A stretch of 64,000 nt of DNA from Pseudomonas sp. ANT_H4. GTDB taxonomy: Bacteria; Pseudomonadota; Gammaproteobacteria; Pseudomonadales; Pseudomonadaceae. How positions within the stretch are numbered: position 1 is the stretch's first letter; each line of letters starts with the position of its first letter. The position numbers were made by a program, and so were the translations under genes. The stretch covers positions 62,001 to 126,000 of the forward strand of contig NZ_VOBG01000004.1 of the NCBI RefSeq assembly GCF_008369295.1, read 5' to 3'. The notes under the pieces were generated by a model, which made no database searches, had not been told where the DNA came from, and was given only the letters and a program-made list of their open reading frames with translations. Below, in pieces: positions 53,477 to 62,754 of this stretch.

Positions 53477-53815
53477 TCAGAACGGCAGTTTCATACCCGG
53501 CGGCAGTTGCATGCCAGCGGTCACCCCGGACATTTTGTCCTGGCTGTTGGCTTCGATCTTGCGCACGGCGTCGTTGACGGCCGAGGCGAACAGAGCCTCG
53601 AGCATTTCCAGATCGTCTTCGCCCACACCTGGCAGCACGCTTGGGTCGATGGTCACGCGCTTGATGTCGTGACGACCGGTCATTACCACGCTGACCATAT
53701 CGCCGCCGGCTTTACCGGTGACTTCGGCGTTGGCCAGTTCTTCCTGCATCTTGGCCATCTTTTCCTGCATCTGCTGCGCCTGCTTCATCAGGCCGGCCAT
53801 GCCACCTTTCATCAT
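53477..53815 (-). CDS. ybaB: YbaB/EbfC nucleoid-associated protein
   Basis: A 112-residue DNA-binding protein that forms tweezer-like dimers. It starts [20 protein letters not shown], with an N-terminal amphipathic helix typical of the family. ATG at 53815 chosen (GAGGTG upstream). Forms an operon with dnaX 43 bp upstream and ends at the terminator 53426. Confidence 0.96.
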   Translation of the reverse strand: MMKGGMAGLMKQAQQMQEKMAKMQEELANAEVTGKAGGDMVSVVMTGRHDIKRVTIDPSVLPGVGEDDLEMLEALFASAVNDAVRKIEANSQDKMSGVTAGMQLPPGMKLPF

Positions 53816-53858
53816 GGGAATCACCTCAAAAGTACGTGGATCAATTATTAGCCCCAGC

Positions 53859-55934
53859 TTATGAAACCTGGGTTACCGGGGCTTCGACAGGTTCAATAGT
53901 ATCGTGGCGAACCACGGCGCCAAACTGCTGCATCATCTGCTGGATGAGCGGATCAGCCTGGATCGACTCTTCAGCCTCGCGCTGGCGGTTTACCCGGCGA
54001 CGGGAACCGGCCTGGGCCGGGGTTTCCTGCTCGGGCTTGATCAGCTCGATGCTGATCGTCAGGGTGCGCTCGTGGTACTGGTTCAGGGCATCGTTCAATC
54101 GACGCTGCTGGGTGGCGTTGAACAGCGCGCTGTGGGCCGGGTCCAGGTGCAGCAGCCAGTGGTCACCATTAATAGCGATCAAGGTGCAGTTAGCGGCGAT
54201 GCTGCCCGTCATGCCGGAAATCGGCAGTTTCGGGAACAACTCCAGCCATTGCAGCGCCAGGCCGGTAGCCGGCATCGCCGCCGGTTCCGGCTCGGGCTCT
54301 GGGGCCGGCTCGGCGGCGTGTTCGCTGGCCAGGTCATCCAGATAGCTGTAGGCCGAGTCCATGTCTGGCTCGATGTAGTCTTCGTCCAGCGGCGGTTCGT
54401 CATCCAGGTCGACGCCCGGCGTAGCCGCGTCCACGTCGGCGATGGTCGGTTCGGGCACGGGGGCCGAAGCCCATTCCGACGCATCCGGCACCATGCTGTC
54501 CGGAGTTGGCGTCGGCATCGGCGTGAGATCGGGCTGCTCGCCGGTGGTTTCGAGCACAGGCTCGACGGCCGCTTGCTGCTCGATTACCGCCTCTATAGGG
54601 TCGTTCCAGGGCAGATCGACCACGGGCAACGGCTCGGGCTCGACAATCAGCTCTGGCACGACAACAGGCGCCACCGGCTCTGCAGGTGCAGGTGCAGGTG
54701 CAGGTGCAGGTGCCACAGCCTCCGGCGCCGCAATACTTGGCGCAACCACTGGCGCGACAACCGCCGCGCCAGCCACTGGTTTGGCGGAATCAACTGTGGC
54801 CTGGCTGATCCCCACTGGCTTTAGCGGCTGTCTCGGCGCATCTGCCGTGTCCGCAGGCCTGAACGCCAGCATGCGCAACAGGACCATTTCGAAACCGCCA
54901 CGCGGGTCCGGCGCCAGCGGCAAATCGCGGCGGCCGATCAGGCCCATCTGGTAGTAGAACTGCACATCTTCGGCCGGCAGCGCCTGGGCCAACGCCAACA
55001 CGCGATCGCGGTCGCCATGACCGTTGTCGACGCTTTCAGGCAACGCCTGGGCAATAGCGACGCGGTGCAGCACGTTGAGAATTTCCGAGAGCACACCATT
55101 CCAGTCCGGGCCTTGCTCGGACAGATGGCGCACAGCTTCAAGCAAGGCCTTGGCATCGCCTTCGATCAGCGCGTGCAGCACGTCAAAGACTTGCCCATGA
55201 TCGAGAGTGCCGAGCATCGCCCGCACGTCAGCAGCCATGACCTTGCCTTCACCGAAGGCGATGGCCTGGTCGGTGAGGCTCATGGCGTCGCGCATCGAGC
55301 CATCGGCGGCACGGCCCAGCAACCACAGGGCGTCGTCTTCGAACGGCACGTTCTCGACACCGAGGACGTGGGTCAAATGCTCGACCACCCGCTCGGGAGT
55401 CATGTTCTTCAGGGAGAACTGCAGGCACCGCGACAAAATGGTTGCAGGAAGTTTCTGCGGGTCGGTGGTGGCCAGGATGAATTTAACGTAGGGCGGCGGC
55501 TCTTCCAGGGTTTTCAACAGCGCGTTGAAGGAGTGAGTGGAAAGCATGTGCACTTCGTCGATCAGGTAGACCTTGAAGCGGCCGCGGCTCGGCGCGTACT
55601 GCACGTTGTCCAGCAATTCGCGGGTGTCTTCGACCTTGGTCCGGCTCGCGGCGTCGATCTCGATCAAGTCGATAAAGCGCCCTTCGTCGATCTCCCGGCA
55701 CACCGAGCAAGTGCCACAAGGCGTCGAGGTGATACCAGTTTCGCAGTTCAGGCACTTGGCGATGATCCGCGCGATGGTGGTCTTGCCGACACCCCGGGTA
55801 CCGGTGAACAGGTAGGCATGGTGCAGCCGCTGGCTGTCCAAGGCATTGATCAGAGCCTTGAGCACATGGGTCTGGCCGACCATTTCGCGGAACGAGCGCG
55901 GACGCCATTTACGTGCAAGAACCTGATAACTCAT
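53859..55934 (-). CDS. dnaX: DNA polymerase III tau/gamma subunit
   Basis: A 691-residue clamp-loader and replisome organiser. Walker [10 protein letters not shown], a four-cysteine zinc site (CLNC...CGTCSVC), DEVHMLS Walker B and sensor motifs occupy residues 1-370. A long Pro/Ala/Glu-rich linker (~385-560) precedes the tau C-terminal region that binds the polymerase. An E. coli-type A-AAA-AAG slippery site is not visible, so any short gamma form must arise otherwise. Part of the linker is encoded by a 6-bp tandem repeat. Confidence 0.97.
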   Translation of the reverse strand: MSYQVLARKWRPRSFREMVGQTHVLKALINALDSQRLHHAYLFTGTRGVGKTTIARIIAKCLNCETGITSTPCGTCSVCREIDEGRFIDLIEIDAASRTKVEDTRELLDNVQYAPSRGRFKVYLIDEVHMLSTHSFNALLKTLEEPPPYVKFILATTDPQKLPATILSRCLQFSLKNMTPERVVEHLTHVLGVENVPFEDDALWLLGRAADGSMRDAMSLTDQAIAFGEGKVMAADVRAMLGTLDHGQVFDVLHALIEGDAKALLEAVRHLSEQGPDWNGVLSEILNVLHRVAIAQALPESVDNGHGDRDRVLALAQALPAEDVQFYYQMGLIGRRDLPLAPDPRGGFEMVLLRMLAFRPADTADAPRQPLKPVGISQATVDSAKPVAGAAVVAPVVAPSIAAPEAVAPAPAPAPAPAEPVAPVVVPELIVEPEPLPVVDLPWNDPIEAVIEQQAAVEPVLETTGEQPDLTPMPTPTPDSMVPDASEWASAPVPEPTIADVDAATPGVDLDDEPPLDEDYIEPDMDSAYSYLDDLASEHAAEPAPEPEPEPAAMPATGLALQWLELFPKLPISGMTGSIAANCTLIAINGDHWLLHLDPAHSALFNATQQRRLNDALNQYHERTLTISIELIKPEQETPAQAGSRRRVNRQREAEESIQADPLIQQMMQQFGAVVRHDTIEPVEAPVTQVS
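54681..54710. repeat. Hexanucleotide tandem repeat in dnaX linker
   Basis: Five exact TGCAGG units in a row (30 bp) encode alternating Ala-Pro residues on the minus strand. Because the unit is 6 bp, length change preserves the frame. Confidence 0.9.
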
Positions 55935-56068
55935 CGAAAACCGTCGCAACTGGGAAGCGGAAGCGGGTAATGCTAGCGGAGCAAGGGGGAAATTGCATCC
56001 GGCACGCTCGCCTAATCTGACTAAGCTGGTCTAACCAAGCCCTATTAAGGGCTGAACCCGGAGAGTTT

Positions 56069-56827
56069 ATGCGCGTAGTCCTGGGCGCCTTATGGATGAT
56101 CACCACCGTCAGCCTGGCTGTGCCCGCACCTTTGCGCTTCTCCATTTCCGACAGCTGGGCCATGCCTATGGTGCAAATCGAGCAGGGCCAGCCGACCCAG
56201 GGTATTTTGTATGACCTGATGCTGAGCCTGGCGACCCAGGTTGGCCGCCCGGCACAGTTCCAGGTCCTGGCCCGGGCGCGCATCACCCCCGCCATGGAGC
56301 ACGGAGAAATCGATGTGCGCTGCTATGTCACGCAAGCCTGGTTGAGCAATCTGTCCGGCGACTACAGCTGGAGTATCCCGCTGTGGGTCCAGCGCAATGT
56401 GCTGGTCAGCGCCCATTTGCCGCCGCTGTCGGTGCAACTGGGCAGCCTGGCGCCGCAGCAGATCGGCACGGTGCTCAATTACAGCTACCCAACCCTCGAA
56501 CCGCGCTTCGCCAGCGGTCAACTCAAGCGCGATGACGCCCGTAACGAGGAGCAAGTGCTGCAAAAACTGGTGGCCGGACGTTTCAAGTACGCGGTCATCA
56601 ACGAGTGGACACTGAATCGCTTCAACCAGAAACTGCCGGTGGCGCAACGACTTCATACAGTGGCCGTCGTAGAGGAACAAAGCCTGGGCTGTTATGTGCG
56701 CAACGACCCTGCCCTCCCGGTTCAGGAGATTCTGAGCACGCTCTGGCGGATGAAAATGTCAGGGGAAGTTGATGAGATCATCAAGCTGTATACCGGGACA
56801 GCGAGCCCTACACCTGACTCCCCGTAG
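56069..56827 (+). CDS. Periplasmic solute-binding protein, family 3
   Basis: A 252-residue protein beginning with a signal peptide (MRVVLGALWMITTVSLAVPA), followed by the bacterial extracellular solute-binding fold (ISDSWAMPMVQIEQGQPTQGILYDL...). Such proteins bind amino acids or similar small molecules. No permease or ATPase gene is next to it, so it may be an orphan receptor or sensory binding protein. Its 3' end overlaps the convergent EAL gene by 20 bp. Confidence 0.82.
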   Translation: MRVVLGALWMITTVSLAVPAPLRFSISDSWAMPMVQIEQGQPTQGILYDLMLSLATQVGRPAQFQVLARARITPAMEHGEIDVRCYVTQAWLSNLSGDYSWSIPLWVQRNVLVSAHLPPLSVQLGSLAPQQIGTVLNYSYPTLEPRFASGQLKRDDARNEEQVLQKLVAGRFKYAVINEWTLNRFNQKLPVAQRLHTVAVVEEQSLGCYVRNDPALPVQEILSTLWRMKMSGEVDEIIKLYTGTASPTPDSP

Positions 56828-58499
56828 CAGATGACAGCGAGAAGCCGTCTACCCACCCCGGCACCTCGGCAGCCGGCATCGGCCGGGCGAAAAAATAGCC
56901 CTGCGCCACTTCACAGCCCATGCGCATCAATAACTGGCCATGCTCCAGGGTCTCCAGGCCTTCGGCGATCACTTCGCGGCCAAACGCACGGGCCAGGCCT
57001 ATCACGGCCTGGGTCAGCGCCAGATCGTCCTTGTCATGGAGAATGTCGCGCACAAACGACTTGTCGATCTTGATGGTCTGGGTCGGCAGCCGCTTGAGGT
57101 AGCTCAAGGATGAGTAACCCGTGCCGAAATCATCCAGGGAAAACTGCACCCCCAACGCCTGGCAGGCTTCCAGGTGATGGGTGACTCGCTGGATATTGTC
57201 GATGGCTACCGATTCAGCGATTTCCAGGTCAAGCATCTGCGGTGCAACCTCGGGGTGCTGCGCCAACAACTGCTGTAATCGGTCGACAAAATCTGCCCGC
57301 TGGAAATGCCGTGCCGCGATGTTAACGCTGACCGACCAGGAGTGCCCTGCGCCCTGCCACTGATGCATCTGCGCCAGCGCCTGGTCCATCACCCACTCAC
57401 CCACGTCGACAATCAGATCGGTCTGCTCGATCAACGGCAGGAAATCCCCCGGAAACACCAGGCCGCGCACGGGATGCTGCCAGCGCAACAGCGCTTCAAA
57501 ACCCACCACCGTACCGCAGCGCAGGTTCACCTTGGGATGGTAATGCAGGCACAACTCACCTGCCGCCAGTGCCTGGCGTACCTGCTCCACCGTCTGGTGG
57601 GTGGCCTTGACCTCCTGCTCCAGGGACACATCAAACAGCTGGAAGCGGTTACGCCCGCTCTGCTTGGCTACGTACATGGCCTGGTCGGCGTGGCGTAGCA
57701 AGGTGTCGGCGTCCTCGTCATCAGAGGGAAACAGCGTGACACCGATGCTGGCGAACACGTTGATCTCCAGGCCCTGGATCGAATAGGGCTCGGAGATGGA
57801 CTTGAGGATACGCAACAAGGCGGCGTTCAGTTCGTCGGCATCCCGTACGTAACGCAGAATCAACACGAACTCGTCGCCAGCCAACCGGGCGACCACGTCC
57901 TCACCACGGATGATCTCTCGCAGGCGGCTGGCCACTTCCACCAGCAACAGGTCGCCACACGCGTGACCGTAGCCATCGTTAACTGCCTTGAAGCCGTCCA
58001 GGTCGAGCATGCACACGGCCAAGGGAATGTCCTCGCTGCGGGAAAACTCCAGGGACTGGATCAGCAATTCGGAAAGGTAGGCGCGGTTTGGCAAGCCGGT
58101 CAGCACATCGTGGCCAACCCGCCATTGCAAGGTGTGCAGCAACTGGCGTTTTTCGCTGACATCAAAGCGAATCGACACATACTTCTGCACCTGCCCGGTG
58201 CGCTCATCCAGCAGCGGCACCATGGTGCTGTCGACCCAATAAAGCGTGCCATCCTTGGCCCGGTTGCAAATTTCCCCACGCCAGATCTTGCCCTGGGTAA
58301 TGGCGAGCCACATGCCCTGGAAAAACCCGGCCGGATGCAATCCGGAGCTGAGTATCCGATGGTTTTTCCCCAGCAACTCCTTCCGGCTGTAGCCGGACAG
58401 GCTGCAGAACTGATCATTGACGTAGGTGATGCTGCCGGCCAGGTCGGTCTCGGAAAAAATGGCGGCGGCATCCACGGCCCTGCGATATTTCTCATCCAT
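56808..58499 (-). CDS. PAS-GGDEF-EAL cyclic-di-GMP signalling protein
   Basis: A 563-residue cytoplasmic protein. Residues ~1-115 are a PAS domain with PAC extension; the GGDEF domain (DVLTGLPNRAYL at ~131) carries a variant active site AGDEF (207-211); the EAL domain has EAL at 335-337 and the metal/catalytic motifs DDFGTGYSS, KIDKSFV and AEGLET. It is therefore likely an active c-di-GMP phosphodiesterase, with a GGDEF that may be weakly active or act as a GTP sensor. It lies 18 bp after a chemoreceptor gene with a related PAS domain, so the two probably form an operon. Confidence 0.93.
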   Translation of the reverse strand: MDEKYRRAVDAAAIFSETDLAGSITYVNDQFCSLSGYSRKELLGKNHRILSSGLHPAGFFQGMWLAITQGKIWRGEICNRAKDGTLYWVDSTMVPLLDERTGQVQKYVSIRFDVSEKRQLLHTLQWRVGHDVLTGLPNRAYLSELLIQSLEFSRSEDIPLAVCMLDLDGFKAVNDGYGHACGDLLLVEVASRLREIIRGEDVVARLAGDEFVLILRYVRDADELNAALLRILKSISEPYSIQGLEINVFASIGVTLFPSDDEDADTLLRHADQAMYVAKQSGRNRFQLFDVSLEQEVKATHQTVEQVRQALAAGELCLHYHPKVNLRCGTVVGFEALLRWQHPVRGLVFPGDFLPLIEQTDLIVDVGEWVMDQALAQMHQWQGAGHSWSVSVNIAARHFQRADFVDRLQQLLAQHPEVAPQMLDLEIAESVAIDNIQRVTHHLEACQALGVQFSLDDFGTGYSSLSYLKRLPTQTIKIDKSFVRDILHDKDDLALTQAVIGLARAFGREVIAEGLETLEHGQLLMRMGCEVAQGYFFARPMPAAEVPGWVDGFSLSSATGSQV

Positions 58500-58517
58500 G
58501 AGTCAGGCTCTGGGTGG

Positions 58518-59621
58518 CTAGCGGTTGAACCGTTCGACCAGGGCACGCAACCCGGAAGAGATGCTTTCAAGTTCCCGGCCACGGGTGACTGCAGCGTTGG
58601 CATTGCCCGCTGTCTTTTGCACCGTGGCGGCGACGTTGTTGATTTGTTGCGAAACTTCCTCGGCGACGTGGGATTGCTCCTGGGAGGCGGCGGCCCGCAG
58701 GTTCTGAATGATGCCCTGGATCTGCTGGGTCGACTCACGGGTCTTGCCCGCCAGCGCCCGCACTTCATCGGCTACCACGGCAAAACCGCGACCCTGCTCG
58801 CCAGCCCGTGCGGCTTCGATGGCAGCGTTGAGGGCCAGCAGATTGGTCTGATCGGCGATTGCCTGAATCATGCTCGCAGCCACGCGAATTTCCTGAGTCT
58901 GCCCGGCCAGATTGCCGACAGCCTGGTTGATCTGGGTGACGGTACCGGCCAGCAGCTGGATAGCCTCACGGGAGGTCCCGGCCACCTCGCTGCCCTGTTC
59001 GGCCAAGGTATTGGCGGTGTGAGCTTCGCCGGCGGTCTGCTGCACATGCACGGCGACTTCGGCAATGGAGGCGGCCATTTCGGTCATGGCGGCGGCGGTC
59101 ATGTCAGTTTCGGCGCGTTGCTCCAACAAGGCTGACTCGGTATTGCTCGACAGCACGCTGGAATCGGCGGCTGCTTCAGCCATTTGGCTGGCCAGGTCGC
59201 TGAGGCGCGTGAGGGCGGTTTTCAAGCGCGCGTCTTCGCTGATCAGGATCATTTCCAACTGCGCAGCCGGGCCCAACGCATCGCTGTAGGTCAACGCACT
59301 GATGGGATCGGAAAAGGTGTTGGGTGTGTGCTGAACAATCTGTTCGAGCTGTCGCCCCAGACGCTGCTGAGCCCAGGCGCCCATCCAACTGTGACCGGCC
59401 TTGAGGTAACTCCACATCAGCTCGAACACTGCGGGCGGCATGTCCGGATGGCGCACCAGGTTGTGGGGGCTGCCGATCAGCTCCGCCTGGGTAAAGCCGC
59501 TCATGGCGGCAAACTCGGCGTTGCAGTAAGTAATGTGGCTGTTGACGTCAGTTGCGGAAATTAGCCGTTGCTGCTCCCCAAAAGTCTGTTCAACAGCGGT
59601 GACCGGCAAGTTGAGACGCAC
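58518..59621 (-). CDS. Soluble Aer-like chemoreceptor with internal deletion
   Basis: A 367-residue receptor. Residues 1-81 match the first half of the Aer PAS domain ([29 protein letters not shown]), but at GAW (residue 81-83) the sequence jumps to the region corresponding to Aer residue ~192 (WQQR/WAQQR), skipping the rest of PAS and both membrane segments. The signalling domain ([33 protein letters not shown]) is intact. GTG at 59621 with GGAG seven bases upstream is the likely start. It should be cytoplasmic, possibly constitutive or non-sensing. First gene of a pair with the EAL protein. Confidence 0.88.
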   Translation of the reverse strand: MRLNLPVTAVEQTFGEQQRLISATDVNSHITYCNAEFAAMSGFTQAELIGSPHNLVRHPDMPPAVFELMWSYLKAGHSWMGAWAQQRLGRQLEQIVQHTPNTFSDPISALTYSDALGPAAQLEMILISEDARLKTALTRLSDLASQMAEAAADSSVLSSNTESALLEQRAETDMTAAAMTEMAASIAEVAVHVQQTAGEAHTANTLAEQGSEVAGTSREAIQLLAGTVTQINQAVGNLAGQTQEIRVAASMIQAIADQTNLLALNAAIEAARAGEQGRGFAVVADEVRALAGKTRESTQQIQGIIQNLRAAASQEQSHVAEEVSQQINNVAATVQKTAGNANAAVTRGRELESISSGLRALVERFNR

Positions 59622-59899
59622 GTTAAAGCTCCATGGACAGCGTTCGATCGCTCTGCCGACGGCCGGGTAGGCCCCGCAGGCGGATTCGTATTTCCAGACA
59701 GGCTGTGCCGTCAATCGGCGAGTTGGCCACAATCGACGGAAAACCCAAGATTTTGCCCAGCGATTCACCGTTGATTCGACGAAGATCAACTAGGCTTGAA
59801 TTCAGGTATCTGGCACGGGAGGCGGGATGCTGCGTGGCGCTGACGAGCGACGTTAAAGTCCCTGCCAAGCGTCCGATTTATGTGAACGAGGAGAGCACA
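59622..59899. other. Upstream region of the receptor; uncertain small frame
   Basis: A minus-strand frame of 81 codons (59623-59868) ends one base before the receptor GTG, with mixed codon use and no recognised similarity; it could be a leader peptide or chance. GC content falls from here to about 60400. Confidence 0.35.
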
Positions 59900-59965
59900 A
59901 TGATTTCCTGTTTCATAAACCTGCCTTCTGAAACGAGACCACTAAATACTTGTCCTAAATGTTGA
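59900..59965 (+). CDS. Possible 21-residue cysteine-containing microprotein
   Basis: ATG at 59900 behind a good GAGGAGAG ribosome-binding site encodes MISCFINLPSE...TCPKC, with three cysteines. It lies 105 bp before the XRE regulator in AT-richer DNA. It could be a leader peptide. Unrecognised; support is only the ribosome-binding site. Confidence 0.3.
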   Translation: MISCFINLPSETRPLNTCPKC

Positions 59966-60069
59966 TTCTACGAATTACATCACATTTTGCAAGAAAAGGT
60001 GATGGTACAAGCGGTTGTCTAATCCAAATATTTATCGTTAAGTTCTTGATTCTAAATGGGAATTGAGCG

Positions 60070-60384
60070 ATGCACATTTCAAGTTTGGGTCCAGCCATCA
60101 GACGTTACCGCAAGGTCGCAGGGCTTACTCAGGCTGAACTAGGTGAAAAAACCGGTTTTGACCCTAAAACCATCAGCCGCTTCGAAACCGGCACCTATAC
60201 ACCCAGCGTGGAGGCTCTGTTCTTGTTCGCAGAGGCGCTGGAAGTGAAGCTGAAAGTCTTTTTCGCAGACCTGGTCGACGAGGATGAACAGCGCGCTTAT
60301 CTGTTTGGTGTCATTCAAAAAGCCACCCCGAATGATCTGGGAAAGCTGATTGCGGCGGTAGACCAGGCCTTGTCCAAGCCTTAG
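60070..60384 (+). CDS. XRE-family transcriptional regulator
   Basis: A 104-residue Cro/CI-type helix-turn-helix protein: LTQAELGEKTGFDPKTISRF (residues ~19-38) is a clear recognition motif. The C-terminal ~45 residues probably dimerise. There is no partner toxin or phage gene nearby, though the surrounding DNA is AT-richer than the rest of the window, hinting at acquisition. A bidirectional terminator follows. Confidence 0.9.
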   Translation: MHISSLGPAIRRYRKVAGLTQAELGEKTGFDPKTISRFETGTYTPSVEALFLFAEALEVKLKVFFADLVDEDEQRAYLFGVIQKATPNDLGKLIAAVDQALSKP

Positions 60385-60409
60385 AGCTCGTAACAGAAGC
60401 GTCCGTAAT

Positions 60410-60445
60410 AAAAAGAGCAGGCAGCTTACGCTGCCTGCTCTTTTC
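60410..60445. terminator. Bidirectional terminator
   Basis: AAAAGAGCAGGCAG-CTTAC-GCTGCCTGCTCTTTT between the convergent XRE and EamA genes. Confidence 0.93.
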
Positions 60446-60481
60446 TTAAAGACTCCTGACATGAACTGACCGGACAGCCCC

Positions 60482-61396
60482 CTAGACTTGCTGAGGCTGG
60501 GCAACGCCTTTACTGGCTCTTCTTCGCCAGCGCCCTTCCAGGCTGATGGCGCCGACACTGACCAACACGATCAGGCCGCCCAGCAGCACCCGCAGGGAAA
60601 CCTGCTCGCCGAGCATCGTCGCTGCCATCACCATTGCCACCGGCGGCACCAGGTACAAGGCCACCGAAGCGCGACTGACCTCAACGTGCTTTAACACAAA
60701 GGCCCAGGCCAGGTACGCCAGGGCGCTGGGGAAGACACCCAGCACCAGCACCGCCAGGTTGACCCGCAGCGGCGCCTGGCTCACGGCCTCAGGCAGGCCG
60801 GGCAAATAGAAACAAAGCAGCAACGCCCCCGACCAGACCGTGTAGCACACGCTGGTCAGCGGACTGTAGCGACGGGAATAGTGCTTCTGGATGGCAAAAT
60901 AGAAACTCCAGGAGATTGCCGCCAGCAAGATCAGCAGGCCGCGCGGGTCGATCTCACCTACACCATGATCGCCCCAGATCACCACTAACACTCCGAGTAG
61001 CCCCAGCAACACACAGCCCCAGCGCCAGCCACTTACCACTTCCTTCAAACAGAAAAACGCCACCAACACACTGAACAACGGAACTGACTGCGCCAACACA
61101 CTGGAAGCCGCCGCCGTGACCCATTGCTGACCAACGTTAAGGCAGAGGTGATGCAGGAATATCCCGAAAAAACCCAGCACCAGCAGCCACGGCAGATCCC
61201 GCAGTCGCGGCCGATCAATGCGCACAACCAGCGCCACGCCCGCCATGAACACCGACGCAATCAAAAATCGCAACAAGGCCAACTGACCAGGACTGTAGCT
61301 GTGCAATCCCAAATGAATACCGATGGGTGAATAGGCCCAACAGAGGATCACGCTGGCGGTGACTAGCGTAAGCTTTACGGGTGACGGGGCATTCAT
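60482..61396 (-). CDS. EamA/DMT-family transporter
   Basis: A 304-residue protein with ten predicted membrane segments in two EamA repeats (VTASVILCWAYSPIGIHLG... and LLILLAAISWSFYFAIQKHY...). Such proteins export metabolites or amino acids; the substrate is unknown. ATG at 61396. Divergent from a LysR gene, a typical regulator-transporter pair. Confidence 0.9.
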   Translation of the reverse strand: MNAPSPVKLTLVTASVILCWAYSPIGIHLGLHSYSPGQLALLRFLIASVFMAGVALVVRIDRPRLRDLPWLLVLGFFGIFLHHLCLNVGQQWVTAAASSVLAQSVPLFSVLVAFFCLKEVVSGWRWGCVLLGLLGVLVVIWGDHGVGEIDPRGLLILLAAISWSFYFAIQKHYSRRYSPLTSVCYTVWSGALLLCFYLPGLPEAVSQAPLRVNLAVLVLGVFPSALAYLAWAFVLKHVEVSRASVALYLVPPVAMVMAATMLGEQVSLRVLLGGLIVLVSVGAISLEGRWRRRASKGVAQPQQV

Positions 61397-61498
61397 CGAT
61401 GGCGTCCAGAAACAGAATGGGAACGCCGTCAGTCTTGCCCTGCGCAAGGCGCAGGACAATTAACCGATTCTGACTTCTGTAATCACTGGAACTGAGCG

Positions 61499-62362
61499 AT
61501 GGAACTGGCGCAACTGAAGATGGTGAGAGCCGTGGCGCAAACCGGCAGCGTGGCCCAGGCCGCCCTGCAACTGCACTGCGTACCGTCCAACATCACCACG
61601 CGCATCAAGCAGCTGGAAAGCGAACTGGGCACGGCGCTGTTTATTCGTGCCGGACGCGGGTTGGCGATCAGCGCTGCAGGCGAAGTGTTCCTTGATTACT
61701 GCGAGCGTATTCTCGCCCTGGTGGAGGAGTCCAAACGCGCCGTCGACAGCAACGCCATCCCCCGCGGCAAATTGCGCATCGGCGCAGTGGAATCCAGCGC
61801 CAGCGGCCGCCTGCCTCCATTACTTGCCGAATACCATCGGCGTTATCCAGAGGTGACCCTAGAACTGGTCACCGGCGCCTGGTCGCAATTGCTCGATGAC
61901 TTGCAGCACCATCGCCTCGATGCTGCCCTGGTGGCCGCCGGGGCCAAACGACCAAAACTCGAACAGAGCGTGGTCTACAGCGAACGCCTGGTGCTGATCG
62001 CAAGCAGTACCAGCGCCCCCATTAAGGACGCACGGGACCTGGCAGGGCGCACCTTGCTGGTCTGGCCGCCGGGCTGTCCTTACCGAGCAGCCCTGGAAAA
62101 CTGGCTCAAACCCCACGACATCAAGCCGGCCATCGCCAGCTATGCCAGTTGGGGCACGATCATCGGCTGCGTCAGCGCTGGCGTTGGCGTAGCGCTGGCA
62201 CCGGAAGGCATCCTTGCCCGTTACGAACAGAGCAACCAGCTCACTTCCTATCGTTTTGACGAACTGGCGGCCGTCGACAATCTTCTGTTCTGGCACAAGG
62301 ACACCCAGCGCCACCTGGCCCGGGATGCATTCGCCGGGTTGCTGCGGGAGACGTTCGGCTAA
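61499..62362 (+). CDS. LysR-family transcriptional regulator
   Basis: A 287-residue LTTR. The N-terminal helix-turn-helix (residues ~1-60, GSVAQAALQLHCVPSNITTR) is followed by an effector-binding domain starting near RGKLRIGAVES. It probably controls the divergent EamA transporter across the 102-bp shared promoter region; from memory it is similar to the PtrR/YeiE-like branch. Effector unknown. Confidence 0.92.
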   Translation: MELAQLKMVRAVAQTGSVAQAALQLHCVPSNITTRIKQLESELGTALFIRAGRGLAISAAGEVFLDYCERILALVEESKRAVDSNAIPRGKLRIGAVESSASGRLPPLLAEYHRRYPEVTLELVTGAWSQLLDDLQHHRLDAALVAAGAKRPKLEQSVVYSERLVLIASSTSAPIKDARDLAGRTLLVWPPGCPYRAALENWLKPHDIKPAIASYASWGTIIGCVSAGVGVALAPEGILARYEQSNQLTSYRFDELAAVDNLLFWHKDTQRHLARDAFAGLLRETFG

Positions 62363-62531
62363 CGCGCCGCCAGTTGACTCAGGCACCCGTCGAGCTGCGT
62401 CGGTGGGTAAACGACAGACACGCAAAATGACTACGCAGAGAGCATCAGCGAAGTTATTGAAAAGTATTTTTTGAGATTTACCGCAGGGTACGGCTTTGTA
62501 GCGACATCCGCTCATGGGCGGACGTTATGGA

Positions 62532-62629
62532 GGCAACCCCACCAGCCACACCCCGGCACACAATGTTCCCGCTGTGGCTGCTGCCTTCCGGCTCTGACCA
62601 GGTTCACGGGTAATCGTTGCGGGGGGACC
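62532..62629 (-). ncRNA. ffs: 4.5S RNA of the signal recognition particle
   Basis: On the minus strand the sequence runs from GGTCCCCCCGCAACG to GGTGGGGTTGCC, about 98 nt, with complementary ends. It contains the conserved SRP domain IV loop CCTGGTCAGAGCCGGAAGG followed by CAGCAGCC. The RNA binds Ffh and directs membrane proteins to the translocase. A sigma-70 promoter lies upstream (62674-62701). Confidence 0.96.
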
Positions 62630-62673
62630 GATGGAGTCACCATAACGACACTCGCCTCTCGGCAAGCCGCGCC

Positions 62674-62701
62674 ATTGTACCGATCTGATCGGAAGTTACA
62701 A
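62674..62701 (-). promoter_or_regulatory. Sigma-70 promoter of ffs
   Basis: On the minus strand TTGTAA and TACAAT are separated by 16 bp. The predicted start site is about 38 nt before the mature 5' end, so a leader is probably removed by processing. Confidence 0.75.
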
Positions 62702-62754
62702 CCGTTGCACCGGATTAAAAAATGTTGGGGCTCAAGCACTTGCCCGCGGCTGTG

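Noticed and set aside
60070..60384. Antitoxin of a toxin-antitoxin pair or prophage repressor
   Set aside because: No small toxin frame, integrase or phage gene is adjacent; only the generic XRE fold is supported.
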